From assembly GCF_022012435.1 (NCBI RefSeq), contig NZ_JAKLUA010000019.1:1-64000 (forward strand): a stretch of DNA of 64,000 bases, in the 5' to 3' direction. This document shows positions 8,584 to 16,551 of the stretch, one piece after another. Origin of the DNA: Bradyrhizobium zhengyangense. GTDB taxonomy: Bacteria; Pseudomonadota; Alphaproteobacteria; Rhizobiales; Xanthobacteraceae. Every line of letters begins with the position of its first letter. Position 1 is the stretch's first letter. The position numbers were made by a program, and so were the translations under genes. The notes under the pieces are model-generated. The model saw only the letters and a list, made by a program, of their open reading frames with translations. It did no database searches and had not been told where the DNA came from.

Positions 8584-11292
8584 TTATTCGGCAGCCTGCT
8601 CCAGCGGTGCGGTACGCGGCAGGATCATCTGGATGCGCGTACCACTGCCAGGCTCGGAATCGAGATCGAGCCGGCCGCCGAGCCGGTTGGTGACGATGCT
8701 GTAGACGATGTGCAATCCGAGACCGGTACCGCCCTGGTCGCGCCGCGTCGTGAAAAACGGATCGAAGGCGCGGCGCCGCACGTCGAGGCTCATGCCACAG
8801 CCATTGTCAGACACGATGACCTCGACATTGTCCTTGCCGGACTCGCGCACCTGGATGTCGATGATCCCGGGCCGCCCGTCGGGAAAGGCGTGCGCGACCG
8901 AATTCAGGAATAGATTGGTCAGCACCTGGCCGTACGGGCCGGGATAGCTGTTCATGGTCAGATTGGGCTGGCACTCGACGTTGAGCGTCAGGTTCTGCTT
9001 GCGCAGGCCCGGACGCAGGCTCATCACCACCTGCTCGGTGAGGTCGGCAAGGTCGAAGCTGCGCTGGTCCGAATAGTTGCGGTCGGCCGCGACCTGCTTG
9101 AATGACTGGATCAGCTCGGCCGCACGGTTCAGGTTGGAGACGAGCTGCGAGGACGCATCGCGACTGGTGCTGAGATAGTCATTGAGCGTGGATCGGCGAA
9201 GCTCGCCGCGCTCGACCTCGGCGCTGAACATGGCGGTCTTGCGCTCGAGCGCCGAGGCGACCGTCAGGCTGATGCCGACGGGATTGTTGACCTCGTGTGC
9301 GACACCGGCGACGAGGCGTCCGAGGGCGGCCAGCTTTTCCGCCTCGATCAGCGAGGCCTGGGTCTCGCGCAGATTGCGCAGCGCGGTTTCGGCGGCGTCC
9401 TTGGCCTTGCGCATCTCCTGCTCGCCGCGCTTGCGTTCGCCGATGTCGAGCGCCACGGTGACAATCCGCTCGATCTCGCCCTCGGCATCGAGCAGCGGCA
9501 GCTTGTTGACCAGCCATTGCCGCATGTTGCCGGAGGCGTCCTTGTATTCCTCCTCGTAGAAGCCGAGACCCTTGCGCTGGCTGAGCACGCGCTTGTCGTT
9601 CTCGTCGGTCTTGGCCGCGCCATAGCGCGACATCAGATCGGCGGTTGTGCGGCCGAGCGCTTCGCCGGGTTCGATACCGAAGATGCCGGCCATGTAGCGG
9701 TTCATCAGCACGTAGCGGAGATCGCGGTCCTTGACGTTGATGACCGCGGGCACGGTGTCGATGACCTGCTGCAACAGGCGCCGGCCTTCGGCGATGGCAT
9801 CTTCCGCCCGCTTCTGGTCGGTAATGTCGCGCAGCGTGCCCTCGTAGCGGACGATCGTGCCCTGCTCGTCCCGCACACCGGTCGCGCTGTCGGAGAGCCA
9901 GAGGATGTTGCCGCTGCGCTGGCGCACCTGATACTCGAACTCGCGCACCATGCCGTCGCGATGCATCAACCGCTGGTATTCCGCGCGCGCCTCGGGATCG
10001 ACATAGATGGTGTGGGCGATGTCGTTGATGCTGTCGATCAGGTGCTGCGGGCTGTCATAGCCCATCATCCGCGCCAGCGCCGGATTGGCATTGAGAAGAT
10101 CGCCGGCCGGCGTCGTCACGTAGATGCCGTCGACCGAGCCCTCGAACAGCTTGCGATAGCTCTCCTCGGCCAGCCGCTGCTCGGTAAGCGCGCGCACCGC
10201 CGCCTCGCGCGCGGTATCGGCCTCCTCCAGCGCGCGACGAAACACCTCCGCGGCGCGTGCGATGTCGCCGATCTCATTGTTGAGATCAGCCGAGGGAATG
10301 GAGGTCCTTTTCTCGCCGGCCGCAAGCGCGCGAATGGAGCGTGCGATCTGGGCCAGCGGCCGCACCGTCCGCCCCACCACGAAGACGGCGGCGAGGATGC
10401 CAATCAACACGCCCATGCTGCCGAGCACGATGCTCTGCCAACGCGCCTCGGCTAGCGTCCGGGCAAAGTCGCGCGACAGCACATGGCCGCGGCGGTCGCT
10501 GACGTCGCGCAGCAATTCGGTGACACGGCCGATCAGCCGGCCCTCGGTGCCCAGCACCTCGCGGTCGATATCGGCGATCTGCCGTTCGCGCACCGCGACC
10601 GCGATGATGGCATCGGCGTAATTGTTCACCGCCGCCTTCAGCTTGCCATCGGCAATGTCCATCCTCCGCATGCCCTGCGCGGCCTGTTCGGCCGCGGAGG
10701 GATTGCGCGCGAGCAATCCAAGCGCGATCCGGCTCTGGGCCTCCGAAAGGCGCGCGGCGAGATCACGATCCCCGCTTTCGGAGACCGCCGCGTCGAACTG
10801 GTCGCGCAGCGGAGGCAGCCCGGCAAGCAGTTGCGCGCGGCGATCGATCAGGGTCGATATCCGATCCAGCCCGCTGCGATAGGTCGCAAGCCGCTCGGAG
10901 ACGCCGTCGATCATGTCCTGCTGTTCGGGGGCAAGCTCGATGCGGGTCTTCTTGAGGATGTCGCTCAGGGTCGACGCGGCCTCGCCGACCTGCTTGAACT
11001 GGATGCCGGCGCCGGGATCGGTGACGAAGTCACGCGCGGCGAGCCGCAAATCGTTCATGCGGCGGTCGATATCTTCGGCGAGATCGCCGACGCTTTGCAG
11101 CCGCTGGAGCTCGGCGAAGGTGGCGTCGATGTGCCGGATTGCGATCACGCTGGCGGTCGAGGTGACGATGATCACCGCCAGCACCAGGATGAAGCTGCCA
11201 TACGTCATCTGGCCGATCGACAGCGAAAACGATCGCTTCGGCGGCGGATTCGGTGGCGTTTCGGCGGACATTGGGGCGGAACCGGACTCCAT
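8584..11292 (-). CDS. PAS-domain sensor histidine kinase
   Basis: A 902-residue membrane kinase. The N-terminus has one TM segment (residues 28-50), a helical extracytoplasmic region, a second TM (about 285-308) and a HAMP domain (about 305-360). Two PAS/PAC domains follow (about 377-495 and 505-620). A short coiled coil leads to the dimerisation domain with the phospho-acceptor His in HEVNNP (about 669) and the ATPase domain (N-box GQVLTNLFLNSVAHAF, G1 SDNGCGM, G2 GGTGLGLHIV). The TM-HAMP-PAS2-HisKA-HATPase layout fits a redox or ligand sensor. No response regulator is adjacent. AGGAGG lies only 2 nt before the ATG at 11292, so an internal start (11271) is possible. Confidence 0.92.
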   Translation of the reverse strand: MESGSAPMSAETPPNPPPKRSFSLSIGQMTYGSFILVLAVIIVTSTASVIAIRHIDATFAELQRLQSVGDLAEDIDRRMNDLRLAARDFVTDPGAGIQFKQVGEAASTLSDILKKTRIELAPEQQDMIDGVSERLATYRSGLDRISTLIDRRAQLLAGLPPLRDQFDAAVSESGDRDLAARLSEAQSRIALGLLARNPSAAEQAAQGMRRMDIADGKLKAAVNNYADAIIAVAVRERQIADIDREVLGTEGRLIGRVTELLRDVSDRRGHVLSRDFARTLAEARWQSIVLGSMGVLIGILAAVFVVGRTVRPLAQIARSIRALAAGEKRTSIPSADLNNEIGDIARAAEVFRRALEEADTAREAAVRALTEQRLAEESYRKLFEGSVDGIYVTTPAGDLLNANPALARMMGYDSPQHLIDSINDIAHTIYVDPEARAEYQRLMHRDGMVREFEYQVRQRSGNILWLSDSATGVRDEQGTIVRYEGTLRDITDQKRAEDAIAEGRRLLQQVIDTVPAVINVKDRDLRYVLMNRYMAGIFGIEPGEALGRTTADLMSRYGAAKTDENDKRVLSQRKGLGFYEEEYKDASGNMRQWLVNKLPLLDAEGEIERIVTVALDIGERKRGEQEMRKAKDAAETALRNLRETQASLIEAEKLAALGRLVAGVAHEVNNPVGISLTVASALERKTAMFSAEVERGELRRSTLNDYLSTSRDASSQLVSNLNRAAELIQSFKQVAADRNYSDQRSFDLADLTEQVVMSLRPGLRKQNLTLNVECQPNLTMNSYPGPYGQVLTNLFLNSVAHAFPDGRPGIIDIQVRESGKDNVEVIVSDNGCGMSLDVRRRAFDPFFTTRRDQGGTGLGLHIVYSIVTNRLGGRLDLDSEPGSGTRIQMILPRTAPLEQAAE

Positions 11293-11361
11293 ACCCTCCT
11301 AATATACGCTGTATCGCCCCTCCGGGGGAACATGCCTCCACGGGCCGGAACGGGCTGTTTT

Positions 11362-12294
11362 TCATGATGGTTTAGCGACGGCTGCCCGCCGGGCCGGGAT
11401 CGTCATGGCGGCGACGCCGAGGACGACGCTAGCCAAGCCAATCCAGGCGGTCCGGCTCAGGATCTCGCCGAGGAAGGCGACGCTGATGGCGACCCCGATG
11501 GGGACGCGCAAGTAGGCCTGTGCGGTGGTACCGACCGAGCCGAGCGTCTGGATCAGCCGGAAATAGATCGCGAACGCGGCTGCGGTCGAGAACACCGCAA
11601 GTGCCAACAGCGCGAGGACGGAGCTGAGCGAGGGCGACAGCGTCCAGGGCTGCTCGAGCACGAGCGAGGCCGGGATCAGCACGGCCGCGCCCGCCAGCAG
11701 CGAGCCGGCGGCGGGTGCCATCGGATCGAGGCCCTTGAAGCTCCGGCCGAAGATCGCGGCGCAGGCGTAGCAGATGGTAGCGGCGACGATCGCCGCTTCC
11801 GCGAGGAGGCCGCTGCCGATCTCGCGGAACGCATCGACGCCGACGATCAGTAGGATGCCGGCCATACCCGCCACCACGCCGAACAGCTTTCGCGGCGTCG
11901 TGGCCTCATGGCGCGTGACCATTGCGGTGAGCAGGAAGGTGAAGATGGGGCCGGCCGAATTGAGGATAGTGGCAAGCGCGGCATCGACGTGGCGCTCGCC
12001 CCAGGCGATCAGGGTCCATGGGATGACGCTGTTGAGCACGGCCTGGAACGCGAAGCGCTGCCAGGTCGCGGCATCCGTCGGCATGCTGATGCCCCTCGCC
12101 CACATGATCGCGAGCAGCAGCAAGCCCGCGACCGTTGTGCGCGCGGCGATCAGCGTCACCGGCGGGATCGTGGCGACGCCGAGCTTGATGAAGGTGTAGG
12201 AGCCACCCCAGAGGGTTGCGAGCGCGACCAACAGCGCCAGCTCGACGGCGATGTTGGTGTCCTGTCTGACGTCCATCTGATCCGTCCCGTCCAT
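11362..12294 (-). CDS. EamA/DMT-family transporter
   Basis: A 310-residue protein with ten hydrophobic segments in two EamA repeats, the first starting LALLVALATLWGGSYTFIKLG and the second near LAEAAIVAATICYACAAIFGR. The WGGSYTFIKLG motif and the length are typical of this exporter family. The substrate is unknown. Two in-frame ATGs (12294 and 12276) are possible and neither has a convincing Shine-Dalgarno sequence. It lies downstream of the Nudix gene on the same strand, about 60 nt away. Confidence 0.9.
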   Translation of the reverse strand: MDGTDQMDVRQDTNIAVELALLVALATLWGGSYTFIKLGVATIPPVTLIAARTTVAGLLLLAIMWARGISMPTDAATWQRFAFQAVLNSVIPWTLIAWGERHVDAALATILNSAGPIFTFLLTAMVTRHEATTPRKLFGVVAGMAGILLIVGVDAFREIGSGLLAEAAIVAATICYACAAIFGRSFKGLDPMAPAAGSLLAGAAVLIPASLVLEQPWTLSPSLSSVLALLALAVFSTAAAFAIYFRLIQTLGSVGTTAQAYLRVPIGVAISVAFLGEILSRTAWIGLASVVLGVAAMTIPARRAAVAKPS

Positions 12295-12356
12295 TCGCGA
12301 TGGACGGAACCTAGCGCATCAGCCGCAGCCAATACTTCGTTCGGTATCGAAGTGTC

Positions 12357-13172
12357 TTAGCCGACCGCTCCGACCTCGAACACCTCGCCGTCATAGCCGG
12401 CCTCGGGGGGAATGCGGAGCTGGCGACCGGTGTCGGTCTTGGTCATCACCGGCATCACCGTGACGATCGACATCCCCTTGGCATGATCGAGCGCGGCACT
12501 CACGCTCGGCTGCTTGGCGAGCCGGATCAGATTGCGTGTGGTCGGGAACGGCAGCTTGAAGCGGCCGCTGTCGCCGCCCTCCACCGCCTCGCGCGCTGAG
12601 AGCCAGATCGAGTCGGTCGACTCCCTCCCGTCATGCGCGCCGAGCTGGTCGGGCGGTGCGGCCGCAAGGAAGAACCAGGTGTCGAAGCGCTTCGGCATGC
12701 CCTCCGGCGTGATCCAGTGCGCATAAGGCACGAGCGTATCGAGTGCGAGCTGGAGACCGTTGTCGGCCAAAATGCTGAGGAAGCTGATCTTGTGCTCGTT
12801 GAGCGCGACGCGATGTGCGTCGGCGATCTCGCCGGCGCGCTTGGCGTCAACAGGTGCGTTCGAGCCCTTCGCACGCGCAAGCAGGATTCCGCTCTCCTCA
12901 AACGTCTCGCGGATCGCGGCGATACGAAAACCGCGGTCCGCTTCGCTGAGGCCCTCGCCGCCCGAATACAGCTCGGATCGCTTGACGATCTCCTGATCGC
13001 CGGCATCGACGCTGCCGCCGGGAAACACCAGCGCGCCCGAGTTGAACTCGATCTGATGATGGCGGACCATCATGAAGATTTCGACTTCGCCGCGGCCCTT
13101 GCCGTCGGCCTTCGGGCCGTCGCGCAGCAGGAGGATCGTCGAGGCCGGGCGTGATGCTGATGTCTCGGGCAT
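12357..13172 (-). CDS. Nudix hydrolase (NUDT19-like)
   Basis: A 271-residue protein. The Nudix motif is split: VFPGGSVDAGD is followed about 30 residues later by RIAAIRETFEESGILLAR. This insertion is characteristic of the NUDT7/NUDT19-like branch, whose members hydrolyse CoA and acyl-CoA derivatives. A CoA-related role would suit the upstream CoA-ester genes. The start at 13172 is only 4 nt beyond the stop of the DapA-like gene, so the two are probably cotranscribed. Substrate specificity remains an inference. Confidence 0.85.
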   Translation of the reverse strand: MPETSASRPASTILLLRDGPKADGKGRGEVEIFMMVRHHQIEFNSGALVFPGGSVDAGDQEIVKRSELYSGGEGLSEADRGFRIAAIRETFEESGILLARAKGSNAPVDAKRAGEIADAHRVALNEHKISFLSILADNGLQLALDTLVPYAHWITPEGMPKRFDTWFFLAAAPPDQLGAHDGRESTDSIWLSAREAVEGGDSGRFKLPFPTTRNLIRLAKQPSVSAALDHAKGMSIVTVMPVMTKTDTGRQLRIPPEAGYDGEVFEVGAVG

Positions 13173-13176
13173 TCAA

Positions 13177-14130
13177 CTAACCTGCGGCGCTAGATTGCGG
13201 GCCGAGATTGGCGCGCTTGTCGAAACGGGCGACGCGCGACAAGAGGTAATCGACCTCGGCCTTCGCGGTCGCCGTCATCGTCGCGCCCGGCTTGCGCTGC
13301 GCGCTGGAGGCGATGATGCCGCGCTTCTGCAACACGTACTTGCGCACGGTCAGGCCGACGCCGGGCTGCTGCTCGTAACGGATCAGCGGCAGATGCGCGT
13401 CGAACAAGTCATGCGCGGCGTCGCGCTTGCCAGCCTTGGAGAGGTTGACGACGTCGATCAGAAGCTCGGGGAAAGCGTAACCAGTCATGGCACCGTCGGC
13501 GCCGCGCTCCATCTCGAAGTCGAGGAAGGTGCCGCCATTGCCGCAGAGGATCGAGAGCGGACGGAGTGAGCCGTCCTTCTGGAAGCCGCGCAGCGTCGAG
13601 ATCTTCTCCAGGCCCGGCCAGTCCTCATGCTTGAGCATCACGCAGTTCGGATTGTCCATGACGATCTTGCGGATCACGGCGGGGGTGAACACCACCGTGA
13701 GCGTCAGCGGATAGTCCTGGAGCACCCAGGGCACATCGGGGCCGATCGCCTCGGCTGCCTGCTTGAAATAGCCAACGATCTGGTCGTCAGTGCGCAAGCT
13801 CGGCGGCGGCGCGATCATGACGCCGGCTGCGCCTGCATCCATCGAGGCCCTCGCCAGCGAGCGCATCGTGGCAAAGCCCGGCGCGGAGACGCCGACGATC
13901 ACCTGCATCTTCTTGGCGCGCTTGACGTAGCGCACTGCCACCTGCTCGGCCTCGGCGGCATCGAGCTTCGGCGCCTCGCCGAGGATGCCCAGCACCGTGA
14001 CGCCGTCGCAGCCGACCTCCTCGTAGAAATCGGTCAGGCGGTCGATCGAGCGCTCGTCGATCCGGCCGTCGTCGTGGAAAGGTGTCGGCGCGATTGCGAA
14101 GGTGCCCTTGGCGTCGGCGGTGAGTTTCAT
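13177..14130 (-). CDS. DapA/NAL-family lyase
   Basis: A 317-residue protein of the dihydrodipicolinate synthase/N-acetylneuraminate lyase superfamily, a TIM barrel forming a Schiff base with a keto acid. The Schiff-base Lys lies in NCVMLKHEDW (about 167), with Tyr in VLQDYPLTL and the GCDGVTVLGILGEA loop replacing the usual GTTGE. The loop change and C-terminal extension suggest it is not the lysine-pathway DapA but a catabolic aldolase. It lies in the run between the SDR gene and the Nudix gene. Confidence 0.85.
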   Translation of the reverse strand: MKLTADAKGTFAIAPTPFHDDGRIDERSIDRLTDFYEEVGCDGVTVLGILGEAPKLDAAEAEQVAVRYVKRAKKMQVIVGVSAPGFATMRSLARASMDAGAAGVMIAPPPSLRTDDQIVGYFKQAAEAIGPDVPWVLQDYPLTLTVVFTPAVIRKIVMDNPNCVMLKHEDWPGLEKISTLRGFQKDGSLRPLSILCGNGGTFLDFEMERGADGAMTGYAFPELLIDVVNLSKAGKRDAAHDLFDAHLPLIRYEQQPGVGLTVRKYVLQKRGIIASSAQRKPGATMTATAKAEVDYLLSRVARFDKRANLGPQSSAAG

Positions 14131-14157
14131 CGTCGTCCTTGTCTCTCTGTCGTGTGG

Positions 14158-15036
14158 CTAAAACCGCCGCGCGCCCATCTTGATCTGCTCCTCGGAGAAG
14201 AAGATCTCCTTGGCATGATCGACGATGTCCTGGGCATTCCAGCCCGCATGCGGCGGTTTCCAGCCTTCCATTTCCATCATCCGCATCTCGCGTACGCCGC
14301 GGGGCCCGGACACGCCCAGCACCTTGCCGGTCTGGTCACCCGACAGATCGCTGACCATGTATAGCACGGCCGGTGCGATGCCGTCCGGCCCCAGCGCCGC
14401 ACCTGGGTTCTCCTTATAGCGGGGCAGGTCTGCGGTCATGCGGGTCAGGGCGCCCGGCGCCAGCGTCCAGATCCGGATGTTGTACTTGCGGCCCTCGATC
14501 GCCAGCACGTTGGACAGGCCCCAGATGCCGCCCTTGGCCGCGCCGTAATTGGTCTGGCCGAAATTGCCGATCAGACCCGAGGTCGAGGAGGTGTTGACGA
14601 TGACGCCACCGCCATTTTCCCGCATCCAGCGAAACACCGGCATGGTGCAACAAAAGGTGCCTTTCAAGTGCACCTTGATGACCTTGTCCCAATCGGCCTC
14701 ACTGGCCTTGTGAAAGGTCTGGTCGCGCAGGATGCCGGCATTGTTGACCAGGATATCGGCGCGTCCGAAATGCTTGATGGCGTCGTCGAACACCGACTGG
14801 CCACCTTCCATGGTGGAGATGTCGGCGCCGTTCGCGACCGCCTTGCCGCCCTCGGCCTTGATCGCGTCCACCACAAGCTGCGCCATCGATTTGTCGGCAC
14901 CGGAGCCGTCACGGGGCCCGCCGAGGTCGTTGACTACGACCGCGGCCCCTTCCCGCGCGAACAGTTTTGCGTAGGCCTCACCGAGCCCGCCGCCCGCGCC
15001 GGTAATCAGCGCAACCTTGCCATCGAGTAGTCCCAT
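14158..15036 (-). CDS. SDR dehydrogenase, 17beta-HSD4-like
   Basis: A 292-residue short-chain dehydrogenase. It has the NAD(P) motif TGAGGGLG (12-19), VVVNDLGG with D in the dinucleotide-specificity position, NNAG, the catalytic Ser in NTSSTSGLIGNFGQ and NYGAAKGG. The sequence style (GGPRDGSG after VVVNDLGG and long length) is that of the D-3-hydroxyacyl-CoA dehydrogenase part of peroxisomal multifunctional enzyme type 2. The next gene upstream encodes the matching hydratase. The start at 15036 is at the conserved MGLLDGKVALITG; frame extension further upstream runs into a palindromic repeat and is not coding. Confidence 0.88.
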   Translation of the reverse strand: MGLLDGKVALITGAGGGLGEAYAKLFAREGAAVVVNDLGGPRDGSGADKSMAQLVVDAIKAEGGKAVANGADISTMEGGQSVFDDAIKHFGRADILVNNAGILRDQTFHKASEADWDKVIKVHLKGTFCCTMPVFRWMRENGGGVIVNTSSTSGLIGNFGQTNYGAAKGGIWGLSNVLAIEGRKYNIRIWTLAPGALTRMTADLPRYKENPGAALGPDGIAPAVLYMVSDLSGDQTGKVLGVSGPRGVREMRMMEMEGWKPPHAGWNAQDIVDHAKEIFFSEEQIKMGARRF

Positions 15037-15060
15037 GGTGGCTTCTCCCTGTTTTTTGTT

Positions 15061-15150
15061 GTCATTCCGGGGAAGCGCGCAGGCTGAACCCGGAATCCAG
15101 AGCCTGTAGAACGAGATTCCGGGTTCGCGCTTTGCGCGCCCCGGAATGAC
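15061..15150. repeat. Palindromic repeat (GTCATTCCGGGG type)
   Basis: Two nested perfect 12-bp inverted repeats: outer GTCATTCCGGGG (15061-15072) with CCCCGGAATGAC (15139-15150), inner GAACCCGGAATC (15086-15097) with GATTCCGGGTTC (15115-15126). It fills the gap between the MaoC and SDR genes and resembles rhizobial REP/BIME-like elements. On RNA it would form one long hairpin within the operon transcript. Confidence 0.85.
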
Positions 15151-15158
15151 AGCGAGGG

Positions 15159-16019
15159 CTAACCCAGCACCGTCTTGCCGTTCTTGATCACCGTCACCCC
15201 GCGCGACTTCACCTTGGCTTCGAACGAGATCGTGTTGCCGTCCTTCCAAAGGTCCATAGTCACGGTCTCGCCGGGAAAGACCGGTGAGGAGAACCGCGCG
15301 ACATGCTGGCGAAACGCTGACGCGTCGTAATCGGCATAGGTCTGGAGCACGCCGCGGCAGGTGATGCCGTAGGTGCACATGCCGTGCAGGATCGGACGCG
15401 GGAAGCCGGCCTTCCTGGCGAACTCGGGATCCGAATGCAGCGGGTTGCGATCGCCGCAGAGGCGGTAGACCAGCGCCTGGTCCGGGCGCGAGACGATGTC
15501 GATGGTCTTGTCGGGCGCGCGCGAGGGGATCTTGTGCGGATCGGGCTGGGTCAGGTTCGGCCCGCCAAAGCCGCCATCGCCGCGAGCGAAGCGCGAGGCG
15601 ACGAGCGTTGCCAGCTTCTCGCCCTTCTCGTTCTTGAGAACGGTCTGATGGCTGATGACGACACCCTTGTCCTTGCCCTTGTCGTAGACCTCGAGCACGG
15701 AGGAATCGGCGGTGATGTTAGCGGCCACCGGCAGTGGCTGATGAAAGGTGATGTCGCGCTCACCGTCGACAACCATGACGCGGTTGAGGTTCATCTCGCC
15801 GGGGCCCGAGCCCCAGGCGGCGACGGAAGCAAAGGTCGGCACCACCTTCAGTGGCCGCGGCGTGAACGTGCCCTCGTTGACGAAGGCGAGCTCGTTCTCG
15901 TCCATCGGGTCTGCGCCGAGGCCGATGCCGTAGGCGTAGAGCATGACCTCGCGATCACCGTAGGCATATTTCTGGCCGAGGTTTTTCAGGCCCTTGAGTT
16001 CTTCATATCTAGCGGACAT
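15159..16019 (-). CDS. MaoC-type enoyl-CoA hydratase 2
   Basis: A 286-residue double hot-dog protein, the layout of (R)-specific 2-enoyl-CoA hydratase (hydratase 2). The N-terminal half starts MSARYEELKGLKNLGQKYAY-like and is the degenerate, substrate-binding half. The C-terminal half holds the hydratase motif YRLCGDRNPLHSDPEFARKAGF with catalytic Asp and His, followed by PRPILHGMCTYG. Together with the SDR downstream it provides the two activities of the eukaryotic MFE-2 protein as separate proteins. The ATG at 16019 is chosen; upstream frame runs into a repeat. Confidence 0.88.
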   Translation of the reverse strand: MSARYEELKGLKNLGQKYAYGDREVMLYAYGIGLGADPMDENELAFVNEGTFTPRPLKVVPTFASVAAWGSGPGEMNLNRVMVVDGERDITFHQPLPVAANITADSSVLEVYDKGKDKGVVISHQTVLKNEKGEKLATLVASRFARGDGGFGGPNLTQPDPHKIPSRAPDKTIDIVSRPDQALVYRLCGDRNPLHSDPEFARKAGFPRPILHGMCTYGITCRGVLQTYADYDASAFRQHVARFSSPVFPGETVTMDLWKDGNTISFEAKVKSRGVTVIKNGKTVLG

Positions 16020-16037
16020 GTTTTGTTTCCTCTCGTT

Positions 16038-16154
16038 CTCATCCTCATGGTGAGGAGGCGCTCTAGCGCCGTCTCGAACCATGAGGATGCCCGAAACGCT
16101 TTCTTGTCGTGGCCATCCTTCGAGACACTTGCTTCGCAAGCTCCTCAGGATGAG
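16038..16154. repeat. Palindromic repeat (CTCATCCT type)
   Basis: Outer arms CTCATCCT (16038-16045) and AGGATGAG (16147-16154) enclose a left hairpin, ATCCTCATGG (16041-16050) with CCATGAGGAT (16079-16088), and a right part containing CTTGCTTCGCAAG. It occupies almost the whole gap between the DUF35 and MaoC genes. The sequence is of a type repeated many times in Bradyrhizobium genomes. Confidence 0.8.
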
Positions 16155-16161
16155 GACCGCC

Positions 16162-16551
16162 CTAGGCCACCGTAAAGAACGGCAGTGGCGCCCCGTCCGT
16201 CGGCTTGAACACCACCTTCACCTTCTGGCCGATCTTCAACTTCTCCAAATCGCAGTCGACGAAGTTGGTCTGCACCGAAGGCCCCTCCTTCAGCGTGACG
16301 TAGCCGATGGCGTAAGGACCGGTCGGCGACTTCCGCATCAGGCTCCAGGTATAGATCGTGCCCTCGCCCGAGGCCTCCTCCCACACCGTCTTGTCGGAAT
16401 AGCAGAACGGGCAGATCGAGCGCGGGAAGTAATGCGCCTCGCCGCACGCGGAGCAGCGCTTGATCATGAACTTGCCCTGCTTGGCTGCGTCCCAGAACGC
16501 TGCAGTCTCCGGATTAGTCACTGGGGCCGGATATTTCTTCACTTCACTCAT
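16162..16551 (-). CDS. DUF35 OB-fold acyl-CoA-associated protein
   Basis: A 129-residue protein with a rubredoxin-like zinc ribbon (CSACGEAHYFPRSICPFC, about 32-49) and a C-terminal OB fold (WEEASGEGTIYTWSLM, GYVTLKEGP). This is the DUF35/OB_aCoA_assoc layout. Such proteins partner thiolase-like enzymes, as in the Ltp2-ChsH2 retroaldolase of steroid degradation and in acetoacetyl-CoA thiolase-HMG-CoA synthase complexes. Its start codon overlaps the stop of the thiolase gene by one base (TGATG), implying coupled translation and an obligate complex. Confidence 0.9.
   Translation of the reverse strand: MSEVKKYPAPVTNPETAAFWDAAKQGKFMIKRCSACGEAHYFPRSICPFCYSDKTVWEEASGEGTIYTWSLMRKSPTGPYAIGYVTLKEGPSVQTNFVDCDLEKLKIGQKVKVVFKPTDGAPLPFFTVA

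Noticed and set aside
9295..10455. A 386-aa frame opposite the histidine kinase
   Set aside because: Antisense shadow of the kinase; no recognisable domain or ribosome-binding site.
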